Shown here piece by piece: positions 36,361 through 49,405 of a stretch of 64,000 nucleotides of DNA; positions within the stretch are counted from its first letter, which is position 1, and every line of letters starts with the position of its first letter. This stretch comes from Mesocentrotus franciscanus (taxonomy: Eukaryota > Echinodermata > Echinoidea > Camarodonta > Strongylocentrotidae): positions 37,164,912 through 37,228,911 of the forward strand of contig CP137669.1 in assembly GCA_037976565.1 (NCBI GenBank), in the 5' to 3' direction. Under the pieces are notes generated by a model. It saw only the letters and a list, made by a program, of their open reading frames with translations, was not told the origin of the DNA and did not search any database. A program made the translations under genes and the position numbers.

Positions 36361-38978
36361 TAATTGTTTTTCAAATATCTTGTCTCCTTATGCAGTGACT
36401 TTATTAACAACTTACATCTTAAATATGAATGTGGTATTTAACTGTTATGAGCCTGCTTTGGTACTGTAGTTTTGTGTACAGATAGAATGAACAAATTATC
36501 AATTAGATCACGTATGCTGGTACTTGAATGTAATTGACTGCACGTTTTGATTTTATTTGATGTGATTATCTGCAAATTCACCATTGACCAAGTCCGAAAA
36601 TTGGTAATGTTTGTGTTTTATTTGATGTTTACAGATAGTAATTTTGTATTATACTTGATAGAGCTCTGTCATTGAAAATATATTCATGTATTTTAAGCCA
36701 GTGCTGTAAACCACTTAAAGACAGGGTATTCTACTGACACTGCTTCAAATTTATGAGTAAACTGCCATCTGCTGCTCACAATGTCCCAAGTGTCGATGGC
36801 CATGTCCCACAATGCATCACCAACTGCATGAAGCTTGTAATGATGATGCTTAGGTACAGAACTGTTCACCTTCACCAAAAAGATGGGGCAATTGAAAATA
36901 CTATTAAAGCAGTCGTAGCGATGTCGGGCGTAAAATACCCTGCCTCTAAAAACAAATCTGTGGCAAATAAAAACCTAAGCATACTCACTTGTAAGATACA
37001 GGAAGGTGAAATGCTGTGTGCAAATTTCAGTTCACCGTGCATCAGTGTTAATGTTTTCATCAGGCATTTTACGGCATCTTGTGTGATCAAGGCTCTATGA
37101 TTAATTTGTTCCCCCTCTCCAAATGACTGACATTTAATCTCAAACAGGGTAACATAAGCAGATGCAATGATGTTTGATATGGTGTTCAATTCAGGTATAT
37201 ACACAGATTAATATGCATTATCCCCTATATTCATATTTTCAATGTAACTTCCCGGCAGGTACTTGGTTAGTTATAAACAAAGTGTAATCATTTTGATATT
37301 GGGAATGCTGGGTCAATACTTGGCTTAGTGCTCTAGAAAGAAATGAGGTTTACTGAGGTAATAGGGATTAATCGTAAGACTTCCAGGACAGGGATTTTTT
37401 TTAGAGCCACATTGATCGCATATATTTCTTCAAATTGACAACAACAGTGTTTTTTCTTTTAATGCTATATTGTTCTCATAAAATGCACTGTCTCTGACAA
37501 CAATAACTAAAGTCGCAAAAGAAAATGGCAAATTTCAATAGAAAAGCAATGATTTGAAACCTCTCAATGTGTTGCCAATATAAGGATTTTAAAGCTTATT
37601 TTGCTTTGTAAAATTCCTTGTGTCAAATGCAATGTGGTCATGAAACAAAAATTATGCCTTTTCTTATCATGCATCTGGTATGTCTTTTAGGGCTCCGGGT
37701 CAAAGGTTGCTGCTCAAGCCAAACCACAAAATGTGGAATGCTTGTCCCGAAATTACGGGTGTAGTTAAAAAGGTAATGAATCCCTCTTTGACAGCATAGT
37801 TACAGATAGATTTGTCCTGTGCAATATACATGTACATTACTTGTATTTAGCTTTTTAATTAATTTTTATTTCCTAAAACTGTTTGGACAGGTACTTGTGA
37901 TTGTTTTTTTTATGTAATCATGTTGAATTAGATTTGGAATTTAAGTTTTTGCACTTAATTTAAAGTATGAAACAGTACAATCATTTCACCTTTTTCTTCT
38001 TTGACTTTCACAATACTTATTATCAACAGTATTGATCTTTGTTGTTGATGAATGCTGATGTACATTTGCTTTAAACTGGCATATATTTTTACAATGAAAT
38101 GTTCTCAAATTGATATAATCACTGGAATTATTTTTAGGAAAGAAAGCCTTCACTTTGTTAGCTTCTGATTGAAACCATAGATACATGAGTGATCTATTAT
38201 CACTATTTATTTTCATTTTTGTTGTTCTGAGATGACCAAAGCATCATTATATCAAAAGTAATTAAAAATTTAAAAAATGAAACATGCAGAGTAGCTGTAG
38301 CGTTGTTCTGTTACCAGTTCTAGTGACCTTTATTAGGTATGAGGTAACTTTGCCTCTGATTCTTAACAAAATCCTGGATTTAGCTCATGTTGCAATCATA
38401 ATTATAACTTCTTAACGAATCCCCAAAATAAATAATTAATGGGAATATACAGAGAACATATTAAATCCAGGCAATTTCTTTTCTAGTTACAGCAAATAAC
38501 TGACATTTGCTCCTGCAACAATTTTAGGCTTTCTTACATTAATTTAAAGATAGAGGGATCAGGTTTGTGATTTGGTTTGAGTTTAGGGAAGGATGAGGGT
38601 CAGAAATAGTGTTTGGCCAAGGGTTGATGTTGGAAAATTAGTCTCTTTAGTAATTGATCTTGAGCAGTTATCACCACAGCATGTTCTCTACAACCATTAT
38701 AGCTTTTAAGGCAATTTGAAGGAAATTAGCAATCATTTGGGTTTGCAGATCCACCGTGAAAAACACATTTCTAGGAAATATGTGACCTTGAACAACACTT
38801 TCCTACTTTCAGCTATAATGCTGTTTATGAGCACACACAAAACCAATTGGAGTGAAACAGATCATTCTCTGATTTCCTTTAACTGTACTTGCTAATGCTA
38901 TAACTGTATATATAACCTGTATATCTGGAATCTATGTAAAATATTCACTATATAGCATAATGTGAGCTGAAAAAATGT

Positions 38979-38984
38979 AATAAA
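38979..38984 (+). promoter_or_regulatory. Candidate polyadenylation signal for SLC39A9
   Basis: AATAAA in an AT-rich context, 4.8 kb after the stop codon and before the MITE cluster. It is one of several possible hexamers; support is positional only. Confidence 0.2.
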
Positions 38985-39454
38985 TCCGTTTACAGTAAAA
39001 GTTGAATAACTGAAATGTCTGAGTTTTGTTTGCCTTTGTGTATTATTCTGCTTGGGTGTTAAGTTGACTGTATGCCTTTTGGTAACTCATAATAATTGCA
39101 CGTACATACATGCCATTTACCCTTACTTTGTTCGGGTTTAAATATATGTACACCAGTCCCTGCTGTAAGCAAAGACAATAAGTTATGATATTTCAACAAA
39201 GAAATGTAAACAATATGTAAATGTAATCAAAGGTTAATCTGTAGGTTTATACTTAATATAAAATCGAAATCAGATTATCAACTCAAGACTTGCAAGTCTT
39301 GTTGTGTAACTCTTACTCCTCTACTTCTTTGACTCTCTGGAACTTGGTCCTGGAATTGACCAAATATTCCTCCACACTTCTCTTTTTATGTCTCACACAT
39401 AACTAAATTCATTGGGATTAGGTCCTGAACTAATCTATATAGCTATATCCCCAA

Positions 39455-41405
39455 TGGGTCCGCTCTCTATTCATAAGGACCGCTATTCTTAAGGACCGCT
39501 ATTCATAAGGACGTTCATTCATAATTTGAGAAAAGAGTCATTATTTATAAGGGTCATTATTCGTAAGGACCGCTATTCATAATCGAAGAAGAGGGTCACT
39601 ATTCATAATACGAGGAGAGGGTTGTCATTCATTATATATTCTTTATGAATAGTGACCCTCATTTCGTATTATGAATAGCGGTCCTTGACCCCAATATAAA
39701 TTATGAATAGCGCCTCTTCTTCGTGTTTATGAATAGCGACCCCGATTTCGTATTATGAATAGCGGTCCTTACACTGTAAAAACCAGGGTGTAAAAATTCT
39801 TACACCAGTATGGTATTGAATTTTTTTTACACCATTGGTGTTGATTATAAATGTGTGTTGTCTCATTGGTGTTATTTTTAACACCGGTCAGATTTAAGCA
39901 TGCATTAATAATTACTGGGTGTTAAGTAACATGGTGTAGTTTTATGCTCGGTGTTGAAAGTATCATCACGTGATTTTGTTTAAGGCGGTTGATTGGTCGA
40001 ATAAGTTTCACAAAGTGTACGCGCGTTTAATGATTACTTTACACGTGTTCACAGAAAAATACATTTATCATTTTGTTAAGCAAATTATGACAATGCACAT
40101 CAATTTTGTGATTTGTATTTTCCTTTCGCAATTATTGACCAATAGATTATTTGTCCGTTCTTGTTGCAATTACATTAACGTTTTAGCAATAGATATATTG
40201 ATTATATGATTACTAACCAAGAAACAACGTGCATGTTTATTATATATTCGTGTACCAGCCTGTATCACTTAAATGTTAATCTTGAATTTACTTCAAATGA
40301 TATACATGTATGCACTGTAAAAACCAGGGTGTAGAAATTCTTACACCAGTATGGTATTGAATTTTGTTGACACCATTGGTGTTAATTATAAGTCTTAGTG
40401 GTGTTATTTTTAACACCGGTCAGATTTAAGCATGCATTAATAATTACTGGGTGTTTAGTAACATGGTGTAGATTTATGCTCGGTGTAAAAGTATTATCAC
40501 GTGATTTCGTTTAAGGCGGTTGATTGGTCGAATAAGTTTTCACAAAGTGTACGCGCGCTTAATGATTACTTTACACGTGTTCACAGAACAATAATTTATA
40601 ATAATTTATCATGATTTTTAAAGCAAATTATGACGATGCACATCAATTTTGTGATTTGTATATTCCTTTGGCAATTATTGACCAATAGATTATTTGTCCG
40701 ATCTTGTTACAATTAAATTAACGTTTTAGCAATAGATGTATTGATTATATGATTACTAACCAAGAAACAACATGCATGTTTATTATATATTCGTGTACCA
40801 ACCTGTATCACCTTAATGTTAATCTTGAATTTACTTCAAATGATCCATGATCTATGAGATGGAGTTAATGCAATGGAGATTAGAATATACCTATCGGTGG
40901 ACAATTGCCAACATCGATTATGAATTATCAGTTTACCACTGGTTCCTCTACCCTGGTCGATAATGGTCGATAATAGGGAATATGGAATGTGGGACCATTA
41001 GACATACATAGAAAAATCTCTAATGGATCAACAAGAATATAAACACCAAAAGTGGAATTGATTTGTTATGATTCCAGATATTGGTGTTAATCTACACCAG
41101 TAGGAGTTGTCAAATATTAACACCAAAAGTGGAATTGAAATTATCTAATTCCAGAAAATGGTGTTAAGTAACACCAGAGGAGTTGTCCGATATAGATACC
41201 AAGAAAGTGTTAAATTGGACACCCTTGGTGTTAATTTTAACACTCTGGTTTTTGCAGTGTACGAGTAATGACCCTCAATGTGAATTATGAATAATGGTCC
41301 TTGTGCCTTTATGAATAGTGACCCCCTTTCCGTTTTATGAATAGCGGTCATTCACGTATAGGAAGTTACACGAATGAATAGCGGTCCTTATGAATAGCGA
41401 GGTTA
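39455..41405. mobile_element. MITE with GGACCGCTATTCATAAG ends, hosting another MITE
   Basis: Repeated GGACCGCTATTCATAAGGAC motifs on the left (39,470-39,760) and their inverse on the right (41,265-41,400, ATGAATAGCGGTCCTTA) frame the block. The motifs are also inverted within the left arm, making it strongly self-complementary. The centre is occupied by the element at 39,772-41,259. Confidence 0.7.
39772..41259. mobile_element. TA-flanked MITE with CACTGTAAAAACCAG ends and an internal 541-bp duplication
   Basis: The left end CACTGTAAAAACCAG and the right end CTGGTTTTTGCAGTG are inverted repeats with one mismatch, bordered by TA on both sides. The left half is duplicated in tandem: the unit starting at 39,772 recurs at 40,313 with its own CACTGTAAAAACCAG. 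Repeated GGTGTTAA/TTAACACC words occur throughout. No coding capacity. Confidence 0.8.
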
Positions 41406-43169
41406 CCCCCCCCCCCAATAATTCACTTAAAACGGGAATTTTTTCAGCCATGGCGTATTCGGTTTCCCCAGCATGTCTATTATGTCTATGTGCTAACCTT
41501 GACACATTATATCCCTTGTGAGATAAACAAACTCTCACTATACCGTATATTGGGATTTAATTCAACCTAATAATTCACTTCGCATTCTATGCTCTTTTAA
41601 CCTCTACAGGCCAGACATAATATAGATACACATCTCAAAATCCAAAAATATATACCTTCTTAGTACAATTTCTTTTCAACTTGCTACTTCTTTTGTTTCA
41701 TTAAAAGCAACCACAATGTACATTTGTCATTACAAAAGATAGAACAAAAAAATGATCAACATCATTTTCAAAATAGAATTCAAGTCTACTCTGCTCCAGA
41801 GAGCCTCTAAGAAATATCACACATGACTCTCTTTAAATTATGTTCAAGTCTGTCAATGGCTATCCGAATACTCTTCGGATGTGACCCGAATTAGCCGTAA
41901 GACGTCTTAGGAAAATCCACACGTCCAAAATATAATCACCAACAATGATAATCAGTTTCACTGGCAGTTATAACTCATGTCGTCTTCAACACTCTTCCAC
42001 GATTTCTTTCGCTGTATGTCTCAAAAGTTTAATATGTAGTGAAATCAATATAGTATTGATACAGCTTACTATTAATTGTTCTCGAGTCATTGCCGGTGAC
42101 GTTGAACAAAAAATGTCCGTTCGTTCTTGCGAGAGGTTTAGCTCCACTTTACAGCCCTCTGAAACCCCTGGCTCTTGGTTCTCCAGGTCGGAGGTGGTCC
42201 CAACATTATTTGCCATCGATGGTTGCAGTATTCAAAAACGAGAACATATCAGCCATTTCTGCAAAGCAGAACAAAAAAAACCCGTCTTTCTCTTGACTTT
42301 AAAAGAAACTCAGCAATTTCTTTTGTCAGGGGGCCGCTTTTTGTTGTTTTAAACAAGGTTAAATTTACGTTATTGTCCTATTTTTTACCGTTTTGGGGGC
42401 CTAGGGGGGGGGGGGCGGAAACATCGCCACGTGGATCCGCCCCTGGAGCAGAACCAAATCCTATATGCCTCTTGGCCTCAAAATTGAGGTAAGGCAAAGT
42501 CTAAGACTGTGCCACACCAACCCTCTACCCTGAAACAGGTGCATAGTCATACCATCCTATGTATCATCACAATTCTGGGCCAGCACAATAATCCCTGGCA
42601 TAGCTGAATTAATTAACTATCTACCATCAATGACACATTCCAGACCTTCACTCTCTCTCTCTATTTCTTCACTTCAACATTCAGTACCAAATCACAAATA
42701 CTTCTTTCTTCAATTAAATACTTATCTCTCTCATCTGAGATACAAAGATACACACATACATACAAAATATTTATGTGCATTTGCAAAGTGAGATTTTACT
42801 CCCTTCCAAGAAAATGCATACATCTTCCCAAATTATTATTGTAACTTTTTTTTGCACAAACACAACGAAAAGTAAAAACATTCACTCTCCTCTTATTTGT
42901 GGCACAATTTCAGCTTTTTCTGTCGCATCCTCACTCTGATCGACTTTTAACAATGAAAGTTCATCATTTCATTTATATTTAACTTGTTGCTATGTCGGGC
43001 AACCCTCGGCAAGCTTTCAGGTCGTCAAGAACAACCTGTGGTAAAAAAAAATGTTTATTTTTACAGTTTCAGGGCTGGATTTTGAATCAAGGCCAACCGG
43101 CGGTCGCTATCTTTATCACGCACCCAGTCGAAAACGGCCCATGCCAGCTAGCTAAAAGAAGTTAGGTAA
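41406..43169. other. Intergenic DNA before the kinase array
   Basis: Mostly unique AT-rich sequence. A transposon end (GTGGATCCGCCCCTG at about 42,431-42,445) resembles the CAGGGGCGGATCC-type termini, but its partner end is not identified. A possible minus-strand first exon at 42,070-42,216 is listed separately. The unit A boundary is at 43,170. Confidence 0.4.
42070..42216 (-). CDS. Possible orphan first coding exon, unidentified
   Basis: An ATG in good context (ATCGATGGCA) opens 49 hydrophilic codons (starting MANNVGTTSDLENQEPGVSE) and ends in phase 0 at a good donor, ATA|GTAAGC. I find no continuation downstream on the minus strand in this window and do not recognise the peptide. It may be a chance frame, or a real 5' exon whose partner exons I have missed. 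Confidence 0.15.
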
Positions 43170-44089
43170 CTTGAACGTGATTGGTTAAAAGTTAGATATC
43201 GGTTTTTGCTGTGCATGTAAGACGTCCAGTGACTGGACAGTCACAGTTTATTATTTTCAGGAGTGTTTACTGAATTTAATGTAAAATACAATATTTATAG
43301 AGAATGGATATTAGAACCGTGTGTCTATGCATTAAATGATTTTAAAAATGGACTGCTGTAAACAAAAGTTTGATTATTTATTTTGAAAAATAATAAATAA
43401 AACGTATAAAATATGACTTGCTTTTGGCTGTTGGTAATGTCATGTTACATGCCTCCGTATTGGTCTATAGTGTTATGAAAAGCCGGACAGGTCATCATGA
43501 CGTTGACAATATCAATGACACGTGATGTGGTCATTGCGCAATCAGGGCGTGGTCAATGCGTTTTTTAGACTTGGTAATAGGCGTAAAAGGCGCCCTTTAA
43601 ATGTATGCGCAATGTAATACATTATTTGGGACAGCGCTTGCATAATTTAACGTTGACCCTGGTAACAAAATTGTCAACAAACGACATTCTCTTGCAACTT
43701 GCGTTTTGAGAACCTACTGTCAAAAATTTGGCAATTTTCGACTATTTTCTGATCTCTCAAAGCCTTGAATTCAAACCCGCCAGGTTAGTATCTTATCATT
43801 AGATAACATTGAGTAAATTGAGCAAGTTTGAAGAATAATGAAATAATAATTACTATATTATTAATTACTCTATGAAGCAAAATATGTTCATACTTCAGCT
43901 TGTCCATACAAAAATCTTTGTAAAGTTGTTACAATAGACATAACACGCGTGTCTATTGCGTTTGAGGGAAATGTGGGTTTCATCATGTGGAACTAATAGT
44001 TTTTCCTTCCCTCCCGTCCCCATCCATTTCCGTCCCCTTTCTTTAGATCATAGCTTCTATTTTCTATCACTGGAAACAAAAGTTTGGCG

Positions 44090-47000
44090 ATGTATTGCGT
44101 TGGACGTATTCGCTCCCCACAACCCTATGTCCTGGGAAGACCTTTACCCTGCATCGGGTCAGCTTCTCCTGTTGTCATCGAACCATCGATGGCTAACTCC
44201 TTGGATGTAAGCAATATAACATCTTCTACCTAATTAGAACAAGAAATTCTTATAAGAAAGTAGAATACACACACAAAAAAAAGTAATATGCAACAAAAAC
44301 AGATATTATCAGTAAATGAGGAAACGTATGGATACATTACAACGACCCTCCTTGACCTTAAAAAGAAATATATGATGCTCCGGCCAGCAAAATGATGTAT
44401 ATTTTTCTTTTTCCTTTTCTTCGTTTGATCATTATTATTATAATCAAGTATAAATACATCAATATACCTACCTTCATTATCTCCTTTTTTTCTTTTTCAT
44501 ATCATTATTATTATTATCATCATCATCATCATCATCATTATCGCCATCATCATCATCATCATCATCATTCATTTAGGTCCCTCGGAGAGGACCTTAAGCC
44601 GTCGTCCGTCTGGTTGCTTACTTACAAGCATTTATGCTTTCTTAGCAGTCAGGTAAAAAATAACCATCACACACTTCATTTACTCCTTCCATTTCATGAC
44701 TATAAATAGAAGCTGTGTTGGTCTTACGGAGACCCGACTTTCTCCCCGTCATCTAACCCTTCTCCATCAGCCGGTAGCCAACACACAGGCAAACTTATTA
44801 TCGAATGTCTCAAAAATTCCTCAGAGAAACAGCAACTTGAGGAACGGCTTCTTGTAAGTCTTTAGCTTAGATTTGAACATGGATTTTGAATATATCTATC
44901 TATCAGTATCCAGGTATCAGGGAAAATCTTTTATTTAAATGATATAGATTTATCTCATTTGCTAAACAAGAGTTCAATATCATACATGTACATGCAGAAT
45001 TAATGGAACATAAGCAAGGGTTCATACTTTTATACCCTTTAGGTATGAATACATTTAATTCATATTCAAACAAAGGTGCATTTTAAGCTTATCCTAAGAA
45101 ATATGGCTGATATCATCACCAGAAAAAAAATCCTAAATGCGACAAAAAAAAAAAAAAAAATACAAACGCAAATAACATAAATTAAATCAAATAAAATGAA
45201 TGAATAACATTTAATGAAAATAATAAATGAATGAATAAAGAAATTTTAAAAATATTGAATACAAATACATGTAATAAATAAAAGTCCTGAATGAGATCAA
45301 ACATATCTAATCCTATCATTATGTGACAGAGCCTGGCATCGGAGCTTGGAGTTGGAGCTGGCGGAGACCTCAACAAACTCGTGGACGACATCAGCCGACA
45401 AGTTCGCGAGTCTGAGAAGAGGGCGAGGGCAATCGAGCAAAAACATCTGGACTCTTCCATGAAGGTTCAAGTCCTCGAAATGGAGTTGGCTGAGGCCAAA
45501 AGACAGAAAGATGCTGCTGTCAAAGAACTCCAGGTAGATATGTTGTTTGTGTCGACTTAATGACAGAGAATGCATAGTCAACTTGCATTACAATACTATT
45601 CTAAAAGAAATACAATATAATGCCAAATAGTACCACAAAAGTGCTGAAAAGGACCCTGTTATTATCAATATTTTACCAGCTGAAAAGGAGTATAAGAAAG
45701 TGATGATGTCATATTGTCATTGTAAGATATGATCTTTGGAATTATTTCTTATTGATTACATCATAATATACCATTATGTTTAGAACTCATACAATTTAAT
45801 TCATAATAGTAACTGATTGGATTAATAAATAGAGCTAATATAATATTTTCATTATATTCAGGACTTGACTTGGCAACCTGCCCTTGACTCTCCTCCCGCC
45901 GACAGTCTGACTGCTCGTGTCACTTGGTAAGAATTTATTTGTGAATATAAGAGATTAAAAACATTTTCTGAATCATGTTGATTTCTTGGTACAATTTAAT
46001 TAAAATCTCTGTCTATATATAGACTATACAAAATACCCCGAAAAAATATATTTAAAAAAAAATACTAAAGAAAGAACTTACCAACATGAAAAGTGATCAG
46101 TCAATCTTCTTTTTAATAATCTCTCAGGTGTCTGGAGGGTAACCCCCGAACACCTTCCTCAGAACCATCTGACACTCGAGTAGCACTCAACCCTCCCTCT
46201 ACACCAGACCTTCCCTTTACACCTTACCTTCCCTCTACACCCTACAATCCATCTACACCAGAGATAGCACCATATCCCACCACTACACCGGACACAGCAC
46301 CCATCAACACCATAGCTGTGCCCACTGGGTAAGAAAAAGGGGCCAATGAGGCTAGAAAGAAGTCACTATTTATACATTACTAGTTGTTTAAATATATCGT
46401 TTAATAGATGATGAACAAAACAAAACAAAAACAATATTAACAACAAAAAAGATTCATTAAAAAGTGATATAAACGAAGCTTTACAAAGTACAGGTTTGGT
46501 TCATATTCTTTTCCCTCAAATATTTATTTTCTTTCATTAGATTACCAAGATCCAGTCCAGAGGTTAGTGGATTGGTGCCAGAAGTCAACAATTCTCCTTC
46601 TGCTCTCACCCCTGCTCAGGGCTCGGTGGCCATCCCTTCTTCGACAAGCCAAAACCCACGGTAAGAGGATTGATAAGTTTAAACATAGTTGAACATGATA
46701 AATAAGAAAAGAATATGAATTTCTTTGTATGCCTCAGTTCACTTTCTATTGTATTCTCCATACCTTGAGGACCCCAGTGGAAACAAGTTAATTATCAGCT
46801 CTTTGAGGTTATCCCATCAAGGAATCACTTTCAGTTTTCATGTTTATTAACACTTGATAGATCAAATCGAATCCAATCCAACATTCCTTTTATTTTCTCC
46901 AGATCACCATCAGTGGGTGGGGCTGTAGCCACTGTGAGCCTCAGCAATGCAGCTGCCCCAGTCACCTCCTATGTGTGGAACATTGATGATCTTAAGTCAT

Positions 47001-48681
47001 TCCATCCAGGAGGTGGCGATGTCATCCTGGGCAGTGGGGTCAGTGCCACCGTCCACCTCTTCCGGCACAGAGTAACCGACGAGGCCATTGCCGTGAAAGT
47101 CTTCAGACTCCCTGATGATATCAAGGAAATGAACAGGAAGGTTCGTTCACTTGTCTTAAGTGATTACTCTTTAGATGTAAAGGAGTGGAAATCATGCACT
47201 CTTTCAGAAGTCATATTCGGGATCACTTTGTTTTTAAGTGAAAATGCACACTACAAAAAAAAATATGATAAGAAAATAAATAAAATAATATAAGCCACTA
47301 GGTACTTTCAAGTGGATAGAACTTTAATTTCTGAGTGAATTCAATTCCAAGATGAAATGATCCATATAATGCATCCTGAAAGAGTCATTAACTTGTTTTA
47401 CTTGACAGATGGGCTACATTCTTAAGGAAGCCGGCCTCCTAGACACCATGGGCCGAAACGATTGCTTCCCAAGCTACCTTGGTTGTCTCGAGACAAGCCC
47501 AGGGTATGTTGGCCTGGCAATGGACTTCGTTGGAGACTCGGCCACTGGAGAGTCATGGACTCTGCAGCGAGGCATGCGAGAGCTAGTCCTGAGTACCAAG
47601 CAGTGGTGAGTAACTTGGTTGTATCAACATATCTTATAATCAAACGAATTTCACATGCCAACAAGATTACAAAGACTCTAAGAAATCAACCAGACAACTT
47701 CAAGAGCCTTATGCATCGCCCATTGAAATCTGGGAACATAACAATGACACTTAACATAATCTGAACATGATTCCTGTGGGATGTACATTAAGGTATTAAA
47801 ATTGCAGTAGAGTTGATTTCTTGTTAGTTTGTTAGTAGTCTCTGTTTGTTACTTTCTTCCATACTCTGATTTATGATTACTTTTCCTTCTCCTCATTTCA
47901 GGCTTCAGCTAGCTCTCAACATCGCAAACTCCTTGGGACGAATTCATGAGATGGGATATCTCATGAACGACCTCAAGGAGGATAACTGCCTCCTACAGAA
48001 GACTCGGACGAGTCAGTGGGAGGCAGTTATTGTTGACTTCGGTCTAGTGTACCCACGGACGTCACCTTTCTTCTGTAGACTTTCTCATGAGGACAAAGAA
48101 AAGTACAGGAGAAAGGTATGTATGGTTCTACATTCCAAGTGTTACATTATTTTGATTGTAAACTTCTAATGGTTTGGCTGAAGATGATCAGCACTTTCAA
48201 TACCGCACTCTATTGCTTATCTAAATTATGTTCGGATTGTGTACCGGTACTTTGTCATTTCAACAGGTCACGTACAAGGTTGTTGAAATTACCTTTGGGT
48301 GATTTTGTTTAATAGTCTTTCTGATCGTATTGCTAATAACATTTGTAAATCAAGTAACTTAAAAAGGCAGTAGGCCTACCTGTAATTAGAATTTACTTCA
48401 TATCTGTCACCTCCTGCTGGAAAACAGAACATGTGAACTTTGAATTGTTTTTGTTTTTCAAACAGGAGGTATACGTCCACATTGCTCCCGAGTGTGCCCT
48501 AGACGACGTGGGTACCACCATCATGAGTGATGTCTTCCAACTTGGACGACTTCTTAAATTGATGGGAGTTACTGCCTACAATGCCGAGCTCAATTCCATC
48601 GGTAACCTTTGTATGCAGAACTCTCCCATCAATCGACCGACCATCGAAGAAATCGTCGACTTGTTGGAGTGCATGCTCTAG
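44090..48681 (+). CDS. Coiled-coil / Pro-Thr-rich / protein-kinase-domain protein, copy A (intact)
   Basis: Ten exons in consistent phase: 44090-44206, 44710-44853, 45330-45533, 45862-45926, 46128-46328, 46541-46660, 46903-47140, 47409-47605, 47902-48115 and 48466-48681, giving 571 aa. The start is the first ATG after an in-frame TAG. Residues about 68-155 form a charged coiled coil (LEERLL, then IEQKHLDSS and LEMELAEAKRQKDAA). Residues 176-300 are a Pro/Thr/Ser-rich linker. The kinase domain spans about 318-571: glycine loop G327-S-G329 with V334, K349 (AIAVK), catalytic loop D452, K454, N457 (MNDLKEDN), DFG at 474-476, APE at 507-509, the helix-F aspartate D522 and R557. All invariant residues are present, so it should be active. 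The motif HRD is replaced by MND. The branch is uncertain; I would guess TKL-like. The substrate is unknown. A near-identical decayed copy lies 10.9 kb downstream. Confidence 0.85.
44392..44700. repeat. (ATC)n microsatellite and unit-A-specific segment in intron 1 of copy A
   Basis: ATT/ATC trinucleotide runs at about 44,500-44,573 are followed by about 105 bp (44,575-44,680) missing from copy B. The segment is bracketed by short TTCATTTA-like homologies, consistent with a deletion in B through microhomology or an insertion in A. Confidence 0.6.
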
Positions 48682-49334
48682 ACAGGCACTGTATTCGAAA
48701 AGATGTTAAGTCACACTTTCTGTTATTGCCCAATTATCAAATTATCAAAGGAAAGAAATTGCTTCATTGCACTTCTGGTTCAATTTTCTTGACTTTGGAT
48801 TACTAACTCTAAAATTTACAACACAAATGAGAAAATTAATCATCTTTCTCAACTTAACCATCACTGCCGATTTTAGGCATTATGAATTTGTTGATAGTGA
48901 AGACAATAACATCTTTTCTAAATACAATGTCTAGGTAAGTATTTGTAAATAGTTCTTATTCATTCTCCTCTTATTACGAATATATGCTTGTAAATAGTCA
49001 AATATGAATATGGAATACATAACAAAAACTGTTAACCTGGAAGTATTGAAAATTACAAAAAGTAACACAGATTTGGCATCATAAACAAACTTAGAGTTGC
49101 AATATGGAAAACTGCAGGAAACTATGAGCATTCAGATACTCCCAATTGATCTGCTTTGGAAAGAATGAATCAATTATAACTATAAAAAGGGAAAACTAAC
49201 ATTAACAAAACGATGAACTCAATGCTGGCAAATGCACATTCCAATTGAAAATATCTAAATAAGAAGCAAATGCACTGCAAGCTTCAAAAATGAAATGTCT
49301 GACAAACATACAGGTCAAACTTATCTTAAATATT
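48682..49334 (+). other. 3' region of kinase copy A
   Basis: Non-coding sequence, nearly identical to 59,764-60,419 in unit B. It presumably contains the 3' UTR. No strong AATAAA is close to the stop codon. Confidence 0.4.
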
Positions 49335-49405
49335 TGGAGATGGAATAATCGTTTAATCGAAGGTAGTCCATCACAGTGCAGAGCGGGGCGGGGCTCTGTA
49401 CAAAC
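49335..49405 (+). repeat. Hairpin module, copy A1
   Basis: TGGAGATGGAATAATCGTTT, then AGGTAGTCCATCACA, then the stem GTGCAGAGC / GCTCTGTAC with a G-rich loop and one G-U pair, then a T-rich stretch. It recurs four more times in this array. Confidence 0.8.

Larger units (their letters stand above)
34140..39000 (+). other. Probable long SLC39A9 3' UTR and flank
   Basis: About 4.9 kb of AT-rich non-coding sequence follows the conserved stop. It includes SINE-like heads (34,505-34,595 and 35,585-35,815) and a tandem repeat (36,126-36,360). A candidate AATAAA lies at 38,979-38,984. Vertebrate SLC39A9 mRNAs also have long 3' UTRs, but the transcript end is not shown by the sequence. Open frames around 36,750-37,200 on both strands are not recognisable proteins. 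Confidence 0.35.

Noticed and set aside
44039..44089. Earlier start or upstream exon fused to kinase exon 1
   Set aside because: An in-frame TAG lies at 44,051-44,053 in copy A, and the same TAG is present in copy B; a spliced 5' non-coding exon remains possible.
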